A DNA stretch of 64,000 nucleotides from JABDJL01 sp963664065 (lineage in GTDB: Bacteria > Pseudomonadota > Gammaproteobacteria > Xanthomonadales > SZUA-36), in NCBI GenBank assembly GCA_963664065.1, contig OY760942.1, forward strand, positions 2,480,001 to 2,544,000, written 5' to 3'. The notes under the pieces were generated by a model. The model saw only the letters and a program-made list of their open reading frames with translations, searched no databases and was not told the DNA's origin. Of this stretch, positions 27,840 through 36,255 are shown piece by piece. Every line of letters begins with the position of its first letter. The stretch's first letter is position 1. The position numbers were made by a program, and so were the translations under genes.

Positions 27840-28196
27840 CTAACGCTTTAACACCTGTAATACCTGTTCCAGTTCCCCGCGGACCTGGCGGATGATTTGC
27901 TGGCTACGGTTTACATCATCGTGTGCGCCCTGGCCCTCGAGTTGCTGGCGGGCACCACCGATGGTAAACCCCTGCTCATACAAGAGGCTGCGTATCTGGC
28001 GGATCATGATGACGTCACCGCGCTGATAATAGCGCCGGTTGCCCCGCCGTTTTACCGGCTTGAGTTGTTCAAACTCCTGTTCCCAGTAGCGTAGTACGTG
28101 AGGCTTTACGCCACAGAGATCGCTGACTTCGCCAATGGTAAAATATCTTTTTGCCGGGATAGGCGGTAGATCTTTCTCAATCCCCGGATCCAACAT
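27840..28196 (-). CDS. MerR-family transcriptional regulator
   Basis: 118 residues. The winged helix MerR domain (AKRYFTIGEVSDLCGVKPHV, LRYWEQEFEQLKPVKRRGNR, RYY) is followed by a helical segment. No metal-binding cysteines are present. This member commonly follows ihfA at the end of the pheST operon and its target is unknown. I used the ATG at 28194-28196 (MLDPGIEKDLPP); it overlaps the 3' end of ihfA by 20 bases. Confidence 0.88.
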   Translation of the reverse strand: MLDPGIEKDLPPIPAKRYFTIGEVSDLCGVKPHVLRYWEQEFEQLKPVKRRGNRRYYQRGDVIMIRQIRSLLYEQGFTIGGARQQLEGQGAHDDVNRSQQIIRQVRGELEQVLQVLKR

Positions 28197-28476
28197 AAGC
28201 TTCAACCCTCGCACGCAGTTTTTGTCCTGGGCGGAAAGTTACGACTCGGCGTGCGGAAATAGGTATTTCCTCGCCGGTCTTTGGGTTTCTCCCTGGGCGT
28301 TGATTTTTGTCGCGCAGCTTAAAATTGCCAAAACCTGATAGTTTGACGTTCTCTCCAGACTCCAGTGCAGCCCGGATCTCCTCGAAATATGTGTCAACGA
28401 ATTCTTTCGCTTCGCGCTTGTTAAGTCCAACCTCGTCGAACAGGCGATTTGCGATTTCTGCCTTGGTCAATGACAT
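28177..28476 (-). CDS. ihfA: integration host factor alpha subunit
   Basis: 99-residue HU/IHF-family DNA-bending protein; pairs with IhfB. KLSGFGNFKLRDKNQRPGRN and PKTGEEIPISARRVVTFRPG form the DNA-binding arm; TKAEIANRLFDEVGLNKREA is the alpha-type amino end. Starts two bases downstream of the pheT stop, as is common in gammaproteobacteria. Confidence 0.97.
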   Translation of the reverse strand: MSLTKAEIANRLFDEVGLNKREAKEFVDTYFEEIRAALESGENVKLSGFGNFKLRDKNQRPGRNPKTGEEIPISARRVVTFRPGQKLRARVEAYVGSGD

Positions 28477-28478
28477 GT

Positions 28479-30854
28479 TTATCCTCGGTGCTGAGCGTTC
28501 AGTCCTGATTCCAATGCCCGTATGACTTTCAGCATCAATGAATCAACGACTTCGTCTGTTAGAGTGCATGAAACGTCTTGTAAAATCAAGCCAATAGCCA
28601 AACTTTTGTAACCTTTTTCAACATTTTGGCCTGTATACACATCAAATATTAACAAATTTGCCAGAAGTTCGCCTGCAATTTCTGCAACACAGTCCCTCAC
28701 TTGCTGATAAATCACTCCATCGGGCACTAGAAAAGCAAGGTCCCGCCTCACTGACGGGAATTGCGATATATTTTTCGCGTATAATATTTCACGTTTTAAA
28801 AGTCCATATAAATCCAACTCAAAAGCCAGTACCGGCAGCCTGATGTCCAGCTGCGCCAAAATACCCGGATGGATAGCACCCGCCCATCCGATTAGCCCTT
28901 GATCAACAGATACCGCGGCTGATTGCCCGGGGTGTAACCACGCGTATTCAGCGTGTGTAAATTCGCTGGACCCGGTATCGCCGCGCAAATCCAGCAACGA
29001 TTGGATATCTCTTTTGAGGTCAAAAAAATCAAGCGCACGACCGGTAGTTCCCCATTGTTCGGGTTTTGCACTTCCGCAAGCGACCGCAGCGATTCTATCT
29101 ATCTCATCAAGCTTTTCACCTTGTAAGAAAACCACCCCGGTTTCGAACAAACGGACCCGTTCCTGCTGACGCCTGGTATTACGCGAAAGCGAGCGTAACA
29201 AGCCAGGTAACAGCGAGGTACGCATGACATCCATGTCAGTGCTGATGGGATTGGCCAGCGGCAAGACGTATTCGTCCAGTTTCAGGGTCTCAAGCAGGCT
29301 TCTGTCAACAAAACTGTAGTTAATGGCTTCGTGATAGCCTGCTGCACACATGGATTCACGCAACCGGGTCAGCTCAATCTGTCCCTCGCTACTCGTGCCC
29401 AGGCGTATCTCGCCGGCTGGCAGAGAAGCCGGCAAGGCATCGTAGCCATGAATCCGTGCCACTTCCTCGATCAGGTCTTCTTCTATTTCGATATCAAAAC
29501 GGCCGCTCGGAGCCTTGACTGACCAGCCGTCACTATTTTCATCTGTTTCCATGCCAAGGCTTTTCAATATCCCGGAAACCTCGTCAGCGCCCAGGCTACT
29601 GCCCAGTACTCGGTTGAGCCTTTCCAGCCGGAGGCTGACTGGTTTTTGCTGAGGCAAATTGCCTGGTGATTCAGCAACCGTCACGGGGCCGGGCTCTCCC
29701 CCGGCTATGTCCATCAACAGCCCGGTCATGCGCTCGATCGCTTCGACTTGTCGGGCCGGGTCAACGCCGCGTTCAAAACGGTGCGAGGCGTCTGTGTGCA
29801 AGCCGAGTGCCCTGGCCCGCCCCGAGATTATCGAGGGCTCAAACCAGGCGCTTTCCAGGAACACATTTTTGCTCAGCTCAGTGACACCAGTAGCCAGCCC
29901 ACCCATGATTCCGGCAAGTGCGACAGGTCCTTTTGAATCACAAATCGTCAGGAGTTTTTCATTGATATCAATTTCTTTGTCATCCAGCAGCACCAGCTTT
30001 TCGTCAGATCGGCCACGCCGAACCACAATGCCGCCTTGCAAAGCATCCAGATCGAATGCGTGCATGGGCTGGCCCAATTCCAGCATGACAAAATTGGAGA
30101 CGTCCACCACCACGCTGATACTCCGCACACCACAACGCCGAAGAGATTCGACCATCCACAATGGTGTCGCTGCCCCTACATCAACGCCGCGTATCACACG
30201 CCCGGCATAACGCGGACAGCCTTCTTCATCCTCCAGGAGGATATCAAGCTGATCATCAATTGCAGGCTTTACAGCTCTGATTTCCAGCGGCGTGAATACA
30301 GATTTGCAACTGGCACTTACGTCCTGCGCCAGGCCTCGAATTCCAAGACAATCGCCACGGTTGAGTGTTAACTCCAGGTCAACACTGAAATCGTCCAGAC
30401 CAAGGTACTCACGAAAGTCCATTCCCAGCGGCGCATCGTCAGCTAAGGCCATCAAGCCGCTGTGGTCGTCTGAAAGACCCAGTTCCTTTGCTGAACAGGC
30501 CATGCCAAACGATTCGATGCCCCGCAGCTTTGCTTTTTTTATTTTGAATCCTTCGCCCAGTTCTGCACCGACTTTCGCAAAGGGTATTTTCATGCCAGCC
30601 GCAGCATTTGGTGCGCCACACACCACCTGCAAATGATCGCCGTCGCCCGCATCCACCTGGCAGAGTGTCAGTTTATCGGCATCGGGGTGCGCCTCGCAGG
30701 ATATGATTTCAGCAACACAAATGCCACTGAACGGCGCCGCAACTGGAAGTACCTGGTCTGCCTCGAGTCCGGAAGCGGTCAACTTTTCGGCAAGATCAAA
30801 AACATCGATGTCCAGTTGAACCCACTGCTTAAGCCATTGGTATGAGAAGCGCAT
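28479..30854 (-). CDS. pheT: phenylalanyl-tRNA synthetase beta subunit
   Basis: 791 residues from the ATG at 30852-30854 (MRFSYQWLKQWVQLD). Domains in order: the EMAP-type tRNA-binding fold (about 40-150), B3/B4 editing domain, B5, catalytic-like core and the C-terminal FDX-ACB anticodon-binding domain (NISQFPSVRRDLAFLVPDGV). The frame is open upstream over the 3' end of pheS, but only this start gives the standard amino end. It forms an alpha2-beta2 enzyme with PheS. Confidence 0.97.
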   Translation of the reverse strand: MRFSYQWLKQWVQLDIDVFDLAEKLTASGLEADQVLPVAAPFSGICVAEIISCEAHPDADKLTLCQVDAGDGDHLQVVCGAPNAAAGMKIPFAKVGAELGEGFKIKKAKLRGIESFGMACSAKELGLSDDHSGLMALADDAPLGMDFREYLGLDDFSVDLELTLNRGDCLGIRGLAQDVSASCKSVFTPLEIRAVKPAIDDQLDILLEDEEGCPRYAGRVIRGVDVGAATPLWMVESLRRCGVRSISVVVDVSNFVMLELGQPMHAFDLDALQGGIVVRRGRSDEKLVLLDDKEIDINEKLLTICDSKGPVALAGIMGGLATGVTELSKNVFLESAWFEPSIISGRARALGLHTDASHRFERGVDPARQVEAIERMTGLLMDIAGGEPGPVTVAESPGNLPQQKPVSLRLERLNRVLGSSLGADEVSGILKSLGMETDENSDGWSVKAPSGRFDIEIEEDLIEEVARIHGYDALPASLPAGEIRLGTSSEGQIELTRLRESMCAAGYHEAINYSFVDRSLLETLKLDEYVLPLANPISTDMDVMRTSLLPGLLRSLSRNTRRQQERVRLFETGVVFLQGEKLDEIDRIAAVACGSAKPEQWGTTGRALDFFDLKRDIQSLLDLRGDTGSSEFTHAEYAWLHPGQSAAVSVDQGLIGWAGAIHPGILAQLDIRLPVLAFELDLYGLLKREILYAKNISQFPSVRRDLAFLVPDGVIYQQVRDCVAEIAGELLANLLIFDVYTGQNVEKGYKSLAIGLILQDVSCTLTDEVVDSLMLKVIRALESGLNAQHRG

Positions 30855-30867
30855 CGACGATAACCTG

Positions 30868-31866
30868 TCAGTGGAACTGCCGCAGGAACTGCAGATCGTT
30901 ATCAAAGAACTGGCGCAGGTCCTTGACCCCGTAACGCAGCATGGCAAGCCGCTCAACGCCCATGCCAAAGGCATAGCCGATATACTTTTCAGGGTCGACA
31001 TTACAGGCCTTCAGCACATTGGGATGAACCATCCCACAACCCAGAATCTCCAGCCAGCCGGGTTCGCTACCGTCACCTTTATCCCAGCCCACGTCCACTT
31101 CGGCAGAGGGTTCCGTGAACGGGAAATAGGAGGGCCGGAACCGCATAGCCATTGAAGTCTCAAAAAACGCGTTGACGAATTCCCGTAATAATCCTTTCAG
31201 ATCACTCATCGCGACCTGCTCTCCAACCAGCAGGCCTTCAACCTGGTGAAACATCGGGGTGTGTGTCTGGTCATAATCGCTACGATAGACTTTTCCCGGT
31301 GCGATGATTCGTATCGGCGCTCCCAACTTGAGCATCTCGCGAATCTGAACCGGGGAAGTGTGGGTTCTCAATAAACGCCCATCACCGAAATAGAAAGTGT
31401 CGTGCATGGCACGTGCAGGATGGTGGGCTGGAAAATTCAGCGACTCAAAATTGTAATAGTCATCTTCAACCTCGGGTCCCGTGGCCACATCGAACCCCAG
31501 GCGCGCAAACAGGTCGATGATGCGTTGCATGGCAATCGTCACAGGGTGCAGGCCTCCCCGCGCTTCACCACGTCCCGGCAAGCTGACATCTATTTTCTCA
31601 GTGGCCAGTTTTTCTTCAAGAAGCAAAGCTTCGAGGTGTGCCTTTTTCAATACGATGAGATTTGCAAGCTCGGTCTTCGCGGCATTGACTGCCTGGCCAA
31701 TAGCCCGGCGTTTTTCAGCTTCGATGTCACCCAGGGTTTTCAGCAAAGTAGTGACCTTGCCCTTCTTGCCGAGGTAATGGACGCGTAGTTCATCCAAACG
31801 CTGCAAGTTGTCGCATTCTGCAACTTCTGTGCGGGCCTGCATCACAATGTTGTCAACTGACTCCAC
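30868..31866 (-). CDS. pheS: phenylalanyl-tRNA synthetase alpha subunit
   Basis: 332 residues: an N-terminal coiled coil (about 1-90), then the class II catalytic core. Visible motifs: HPVTIAMQRIIDLFARLGFD, GPEVEDDYYNFESLNFPAHH, the motif 2 loop RVFRSDYDQTHTPMFHQVEG (here with Y for F) and motif 3 AFGMGVERLAMLRYG. Located after rplT; a terminator-like hairpin lies between them, so its expression may partly depend on readthrough. Confidence 0.97.
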   Translation of the reverse strand: MESVDNIVMQARTEVAECDNLQRLDELRVHYLGKKGKVTTLLKTLGDIEAEKRRAIGQAVNAAKTELANLIVLKKAHLEALLLEEKLATEKIDVSLPGRGEARGGLHPVTIAMQRIIDLFARLGFDVATGPEVEDDYYNFESLNFPAHHPARAMHDTFYFGDGRLLRTHTSPVQIREMLKLGAPIRIIAPGKVYRSDYDQTHTPMFHQVEGLLVGEQVAMSDLKGLLREFVNAFFETSMAMRFRPSYFPFTEPSAEVDVGWDKGDGSEPGWLEILGCGMVHPNVLKACNVDPEKYIGYAFGMGVERLAMLRYGVKDLRQFFDNDLQFLRQFH

Positions 31867-31885
31867 TCACTAAGCTCCTAACAAG

Positions 31886-31917
31886 CAAAAAAAAGGGAAG
31901 AGCATGGGCCCTTCCCT
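31886..31917 (-). terminator. terminator or attenuator between rplT and pheS
   Basis: On the minus strand GGGAAG, a 10-base loop, CTTCCC, then eight T, located about 20-50 bases before the pheS start. In Escherichia coli pheST is attenuated at this place through a Phe-rich leader peptide; no convincing Phe-rich peptide was seen here ahead of the hairpin. Confidence 0.65.
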
Positions 31918-31988
31918 CTTGCAATCATCAGTGGCTGGTTTCTATCTGCCGCCACTTGGAAAGCCCTGGATTAATCAGGGCGTTTCGA

Positions 31989-32345
31989 TTATCCCAGGCT
32001 GGCCTTGGCTTTTTCAGCAAGTGCACCGAAAGCCGCAATATCATGCACCGCCAGGTCGGCAAGCACCTTGCGGTCAATTTCGATGTTTGCCTTGTTCAGA
32101 CCGTCCATAAACCTGCTGTAAGAAAGGTCGAACTGGCGGGCCGCAGCGTTGATACGCACGATCCAAAGACGGCGGAACATGCGCTTACGCGTACGGCGAT
32201 CACGGTATGAATATTGCCCAGCCTTGATGACCGCCTGCTTGGCAACCCTGAAAACCTTGCGCCTGGCACCATAGTAACCCTTCGCTTGTTTCAGAACCTT
32301 TTTGTGCCGGGCACGGACCTGGACACCTCTTTTTACTCTGGCCAT
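31989..32345 (-). CDS. rplT: 50S ribosomal protein L20
   Basis: 118 residues, very basic. MARVKRGVQVRARHKKVLKQ, AKGYYGARRKVFRVAKQAVI and YRDRRTRKRMFRRLWIVRIN are the standard L20 sequence. Needed for early 50S assembly; in enterobacteria it represses rpmI-rplT translation. It follows rpmI by 14 bases. Confidence 0.99.
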   Translation of the reverse strand: MARVKRGVQVRARHKKVLKQAKGYYGARRKVFRVAKQAVIKAGQYSYRDRRTRKRMFRRLWIVRINAAARQFDLSYSRFMDGLNKANIEIDRKVLADLAVHDIAAFGALAEKAKASLG

Positions 32346-32359
32346 TTTACAATCCTCCC

Positions 32360-32557
32360 TTATGCGTATGGCAACAGGCGTTTTACAGTTTTCTTGTCCG
32401 CGGCACTGATCATGTCGGTGCGGCGAAGCCTGCGTATACGCTTTTGCTTCATCTTGGTGAGAATATGGCTCTTGAATGCATGCCCGCGCTTGAAACCACC
32501 TGAAGCAGTTTTCTTGAAACGCTTGGCCGCACCCCGATTCGTCTTCATCTTGGGCAT
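32360..32557 (-). CDS. rpmI: 50S ribosomal protein L35
   Basis: 65 residues, basic: MPKMKTNRGAAKRFKKTASG, then KRGHAFKSHILTKMKQKRIR. Standard L35. Placed between infC and rplT in the usual order. Its ATG is preceded by AGGAGAAAT. Confidence 0.99.
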   Translation of the reverse strand: MPKMKTNRGAAKRFKKTASGGFKRGHAFKSHILTKMKQKRIRRLRRTDMISAADKKTVKRLLPYA

Positions 32558-32682
32558 GGTATTTCTCCTATTTAGTCCTTTTCAGACCTTCTCTTTTGAC
32601 GTTGCCTAAGCGGTCTTGAGGCATTGTTTGGGCCTGGTTGACTCTTTGTAGCTCAGCATCGCTTCTTTAAAACTTAAAAAGA

Positions 32683-33201
32683 TCAGACCTTCTTTGGACT
32701 GACCAGCATCACCATTTGTCGGGCTTCCATTTTAGGCCATTGTTCAACAACTACTTCCTCTTCCAGCGAATCCCTGATCCGCTGCAGCATTGCAACACCA
32801 AATTCCTGGTGCGCCATCTCGCGGCCCCGAAACCGCAAGGTGATTTTTACCTTGTCCCCTTCGCCAATAAAGCGGCGCACATTGCGCATCTTTACCTGGT
32901 AGTCCGCTTCCTCGGTACCCGGCCGGAATTTTACTTCCTTGACGTGGGTGATCTTCTGTTTTTTCTTCGCAGCCTGGTTTTTCTTGGCTTGCTCAAACCT
33001 GTACTTGCCGAAATCCATGATCCGGCATACTGGAGGTTCGCCATTTGGTGCGATCTCCACCAGATCAAGCCCATCCTCTTCGGCCATCGCAAGCGCTACT
33101 TCCACCTGCATGATTCCGGCCTGTTCACCATCTTTTCCTATTACTCTGATTTCCGGCGCAGTAATGTCCCCATTACGCCTGGTTTCTTTTTTTGCTGCGA
33201 T
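32683..33201 (-). CDS. infC: translation initiation factor IF-3, non-AUG start
   Basis: Binds the 30S subunit and checks start codon and initiator tRNA. The first ATG in frame (33111) would delete the conserved N-terminal domain. Reading upstream gives IAAKKETRRNGDITAPEIRV then IGKDGEQAGIMQVEVAL, so translation starts at the ATC at 33199-33201, with TGGAG eight bases ahead. This yields 172 residues, normal for IF-3. Rare AUU/AUC starts are the known basis of infC autoregulation, because IF-3 itself rejects them. Starts 14 bases after thrS. Confidence 0.95.
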   Translation of the reverse strand: MAAKKETRRNGDITAPEIRVIGKDGEQAGIMQVEVALAMAEEDGLDLVEIAPNGEPPVCRIMDFGKYRFEQAKKNQAAKKKQKITHVKEVKFRPGTEEADYQVKMRNVRRFIGEGDKVKITLRFRGREMAHQEFGVAMLQRIRDSLEEEVVVEQWPKMEARQMVMLVSPKKV

Positions 33202-33215
33202 CTTGGTTTCTCCAG

Positions 33216-35135
33216 TTACTTATCCAGTTTTCCCGTCCGGGCGATTTCGCCCTCCAGGTGTACGGCGAAGTCTTCAGCCGGCATGTTGCCGAGGTCCTGG
33301 CCTTCCCGTGTACGCACGGCAACGGTCCCCTCCTCAACCTCCCGGTCGCCTACAATCAGCAGGAAGGGAACACGCTGCAAAGTGTGCTCGCGGATTTTAA
33401 AGCCGATCTTCTCGTTTCTCAAGTCCAAATCGACCCGGAATCCTTTATTTTCAAGGGATTCGGCAATTTTTTTGCAAGTTTCGTCCTGTCGGTCGGTAAT
33501 ATTGAGCACAACGGCCTGTACAGGTGCCAGCCATGGCGGCATCCAGCCGCCGTAATTCTCGATCAAAATACCGATAAATCGTTCCAGTGACCCGAGGATG
33601 GCGCGGTGCAACATCGCGGGAGTTTGCTTTGAACTGTCCTCGGCAATATAGCTCGCGCCCAGACGCTCGGGCATGAAGAAATCCAGTTGCAAAGTGCCAC
33701 ATTGCCAGATCCGGCCAATGGTGTCTTTCAGTGAAAAGTCGATCTTGGGACCATAAAACGCGCCGTCACCTGGATTTTCTTTCCAATCTATACCTGTGCC
33801 GTCAAGCGCTGCGGCCAGTGCAATTTCTGCCTGTTCCCACTGGGCGTCTTCACCGATTCGCTTTTCCGGCCGGGTGGCAAGTTCAACCAGCACTTCGGTA
33901 AACCCGAAATCACTGTAAACGCTGTAGAGCAGATCCAGGAACGATGAAGCTTCGGCCTGCACCTGTTCCGGGGTGCAGAATATATGCGCGTCATCCTGGG
34001 TGAAAGCCCGTACACGCATCAATCCGTGCAATGCGCCGGATGCTTCATTCCGGTGGCAGGAGCCAAACTCCGCCATACGCATGGGCAGATCGCGATAACT
34101 GTGCAGGCCCTGCTTGTATATCTGTACATGACAGGGACAGTTCATCGGCTTGATCGCATAGCTGCGGTTTTCCGATTCGGTAATGAACATGTTCTCCATG
34201 AACTTATCCGCGTGCCCGGATTTCTCCCACAGGCTGATGTCCACAATTTCCGGTGTGTTGACCTCGCTATAGCCGGCCGCGCGCAGGCGATCACGCATGT
34301 AGTTCTGGACCTCGGTATAAATGATCCAGCCATGGTCGTGCCAGAACACCATTCCCGGAGCTTCTTCCTGGAAGTGAAACAGGCCAAGCTGCTTGCCAAT
34401 TTTTCGATGATCGCGCTTCTCTGCTTCCTCGAGCCGGTGCAGGTAGGCTTTGAGGTCCTTCTTGCTGGCCCAGGCGGTGCCATAAATTCTTTGCAGCATC
34501 TCGTTGGCGCTGTTCCCCCGCCAGTAGGCGCCGGCCAGCTTGGTCAGTTTGAAAGCACCCAGGTGCGAGGTATTGGGAACATGAGGGCCCCGGCACAGGT
34601 CGATCCAGTCGCCTTGTCCGTATAGCGAAAGCTGCTCGTCGCCCGGAATATCCTCGATGATCTGCGCCTTGTATTCCTCATCCATTTCCCTGAAAAAGGC
34701 GATGGCCTCGTCCCGTGACTTGACGCTCCGGGAAACAGGCAAGGCCTCCCCTACAATCTTCTCCATTTCGGCTTCGATGGCCGCCAGGTTTTCAGGCGAG
34801 AATCCAGGCTCATAGGCAAAGTCATAGAAGAAACCGTCATTGATCACTGGTCCTATGGTGACCTGGGCTTTTGGAAACAATCGTTGTACAGCCTGTGCCA
34901 GCAGGTGAGCGGTCGAGTGACGGATGATCTCCAGGCCTTCCTCATCACGCGCAGTGATGATGCGCAGGCTCGCATCGGCGGCTATCTCGTAAGCCGCATC
35001 TACCAATACCCCGTCGACCTCACCGGCAAGCGTGGCTTTGGCCAATCCCGGGCCGATATCAGCCGCAACCTCCATCACACTGATGGATGCCTCAAAGCTT
35101 CTTTCACTACCGTCTGGCAGGGTAATTACCGGCAT
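33216..35135 (-). CDS. thrS: threonyl-tRNA synthetase
   Basis: 639 residues: TGS domain (1-61), editing domain with HSTAHLLAQAVQRLFP and the zinc-binding CRGPHVPNTSHLGAFKLTKL, then the class II core (PMNCPCHVQIYKQGLHSYRD; FGSCHRNEASGALHGLMRVR) and the C-terminal anticodon-binding domain. First gene of thrS-infC-rpmI-rplT-pheST-ihfA-merR. It is preceded by a leader with a short Thr-rich reading frame and a terminator hairpin (see separate entry). Confidence 0.98.
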   Translation of the reverse strand: MPVITLPDGSERSFEASISVMEVAADIGPGLAKATLAGEVDGVLVDAAYEIAADASLRIITARDEEGLEIIRHSTAHLLAQAVQRLFPKAQVTIGPVINDGFFYDFAYEPGFSPENLAAIEAEMEKIVGEALPVSRSVKSRDEAIAFFREMDEEYKAQIIEDIPGDEQLSLYGQGDWIDLCRGPHVPNTSHLGAFKLTKLAGAYWRGNSANEMLQRIYGTAWASKKDLKAYLHRLEEAEKRDHRKIGKQLGLFHFQEEAPGMVFWHDHGWIIYTEVQNYMRDRLRAAGYSEVNTPEIVDISLWEKSGHADKFMENMFITESENRSYAIKPMNCPCHVQIYKQGLHSYRDLPMRMAEFGSCHRNEASGALHGLMRVRAFTQDDAHIFCTPEQVQAEASSFLDLLYSVYSDFGFTEVLVELATRPEKRIGEDAQWEQAEIALAAALDGTGIDWKENPGDGAFYGPKIDFSLKDTIGRIWQCGTLQLDFFMPERLGASYIAEDSSKQTPAMLHRAILGSLERFIGILIENYGGWMPPWLAPVQAVVLNITDRQDETCKKIAESLENKGFRVDLDLRNEKIGFKIREHTLQRVPFLLIVGDREVEEGTVAVRTREGQDLGNMPAEDFAVHLEGEIARTGKLDK

Positions 35136-35149
35136 TAAATGTCACTCAC

Positions 35150-35246
35150 TAAAAAGGGCGCACAGCGCCCTTCAGGATACGCTATGCAGGGACCTGCTTT
35201 CAGGTAAAAGTTCGCGTTGCTTTCATGGCGGCCATTTTACGGGGAA
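35150..35246 (-). promoter_or_regulatory. thrS leader: Thr-rich mini-ORF and terminator hairpin (copy A)
   Basis: Reading the minus strand: a -10-like TAAAAT (35236-35241), then ATG at 35224-35226 opening MKATRTFT-stop (35200-35226), with three Thr codons (ACG, ACT, ACC) in eight. About 30 bases later AAGGGCGC-TGT-GCGCCCTT plus a T run (35150-35172) forms an 8-bp terminator 15 bases before the thrS ATG. This resembles an amino-acid attenuator for thrS. I could not define a clear antiterminator stem, and the mini-ORF has no Shine-Dalgarno sequence. A similar copy lies at 36069-36168. Confidence 0.5.
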
Positions 35247-35278
35247 TTAGTGCTGGGTGAAAGGCTTGGAGATGGTTT

Positions 35279-35587
35279 TCAAGCAACAGATTCAAATTTC
35301 TCCACGGATTCGAGTTGACTCGACAACTCTTGTGCACGGTTCCACAGATCGAAGGCCGTTTGCATATGCATCCACGTTTCTGCATCACCGCCGATCGCGC
35401 GCTCTAGCCTGAGCGCAATAGCCGCGGAGATGGGCGCCTTGCCCATCATGATCTTGTGCAGATACTGGCGTGAAATGCCCAACGTTTGTGCAAAACGTTG
35501 CCGGCTCACGTTAATGGCCGGGAATACGATTTCGCCCAGTGCTTCGCCGGGATGTGTGGGTCTCCGCCTGAGTCTTAATTTGGGCAT
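35279..35587 (-). CDS. higA: HigA-type antitoxin, XRE helix-turn-helix
   Basis: 102 residues. RRPTHPGEALGEIVFPAINV, SRQRFAQTLGISRQYLHKIM and ISAAIALRLERAIGGDAETW form the HigA/VapI-like HTH that binds the toxin and the operon promoter. It overlaps the end of higB by 13 bases in the usual toxin-first order. The frame is intact. Lies between two copies of the thrS leader. Confidence 0.92.
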   Translation of the reverse strand: MPKLRLRRRPTHPGEALGEIVFPAINVSRQRFAQTLGISRQYLHKIMMGKAPISAAIALRLERAIGGDAETWMHMQTAFDLWNRAQELSSQLESVEKFESVA

Positions 35588-35859
35588 AAGTGATAGTCCT
35601 CCAGGTTGACATCTATTGCCCCGTCATCCCATCGAAATGTGATTCTCCAGTTAGCCGTCACACGCACTGAATATCTCGTTGGTTTGCCGCGTAACGTGTG
35701 AAATCGGAGCCCAGGCACATCCAGACTTTGAGGCCTGACCGCGGCATGAAGGATATCCAGGATCATCAGGCAACGCTTTTCCCATTAGGGATTAATCAAG
35801 CGCGAACTTCCAGCTTTGAACAATTCCTTTAAGCCACGGTGGCGAAAGTTCTTGATCAT
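35575..35859 (-). pseudogene. higB: HigB-type toxin gene with an internal stop codon
   Basis: RelE/HigB-family mRNA interferase. Starting at the ATG at 35857-35859 the frame reads MIKNFRHRGLKELFKAGSSR, then LINP, a TAA (35785-35787), then WEKRCLMILDILHAAVRPQS and on to TANWRITFRWDDGAIDVNLE DYH without any shift of frame. The parts before and after the TAA match one continuous HigB of about 94 residues. The stop therefore looks like a single nonsense change. The 63-residue remainder from the ATG at 35766 lacks the N-terminal strand and is unlikely to be toxic. A -10-like TATATT lies upstream. Confidence 0.85.
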
Positions 35860-36068
35860 TGCCTGAAGTGTAAATGTGAAATATACATTATGTCAATTAT
35901 TTGTTTACACGCTATGACGTAAACGGGAGCACAGATAACCTGATCTAAGCACCAGGCATCTGCATTTTATCTCATGACTTTAGCTTGGCTGGAATTCCCA
36001 CCAACGTAAATCTTTAATCAACTCCGGCGTATGTAGGCATTTGACCGAATGGTGGGCGCATTAAGCTT

Positions 36069-36168
36069 ACTAAAAAAAGGGCGCACAGCGCCCTTCAGGA
36101 TACGCTATGCGGCCTGGCGTGTTCAGCTAAAAGTTCGCCTTGCTTTCATGGCGCTTATTGTACGGGGG
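36069..36168 (-). repeat. second copy of the thrS leader (copy B), degenerate
   Basis: Direct repeat of 35150-35246, recognisable throughout: CATGAAAGCA, GCATAGCGTATCCTGAAGGG and the same 8-bp hairpin, here with seven T. The mini-ORF (36123-36149) reads MKARRTFS-stop, so two of the three Thr codons are changed (ACG to AGG, ACC to AGC). A -10-like TACAAT stands seven bases ahead of the ATG, as in copy A. The two copies flank higBA. Confidence 0.75.
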
Positions 36169-36203
36169 TTCCAGCTTTCATGAAACCAGAATGAAATTGC
36201 GGT

Positions 36204-36233
36204 CAAAACAAGGGCGTTCCGAAGAACGCCCTG
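36204..36233 (-). terminator. rho-independent terminator with UUCG loop
   Basis: Minus strand: AGGGCGTTC, TTCG, GAACGCCCT, then TGTTTT. A perfect 9-bp stem with the very stable UUCG tetraloop, located about 23 bases after the stop of the secreted protein gene. Confidence 0.85.
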
Positions 36234-36255
36234 AATGTGGGAGATTTAAAACTAG

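Noticed and set aside
31868..31950. A 16-residue frame (MIARGKGPCSSLFFAC) before pheS as a Phe attenuation leader
   Set aside because: Its only two Phe codons lie in the T run of the terminator itself, not before it, so ribosome stalling there could not control the hairpin.
35200..35388. A 62-residue minus-strand frame ending in MAAMKATRTFT as a protein gene
   Set aside because: It runs across higA in antisense and has no ribosome site; only the last eight codons make sense, as a leader peptide.
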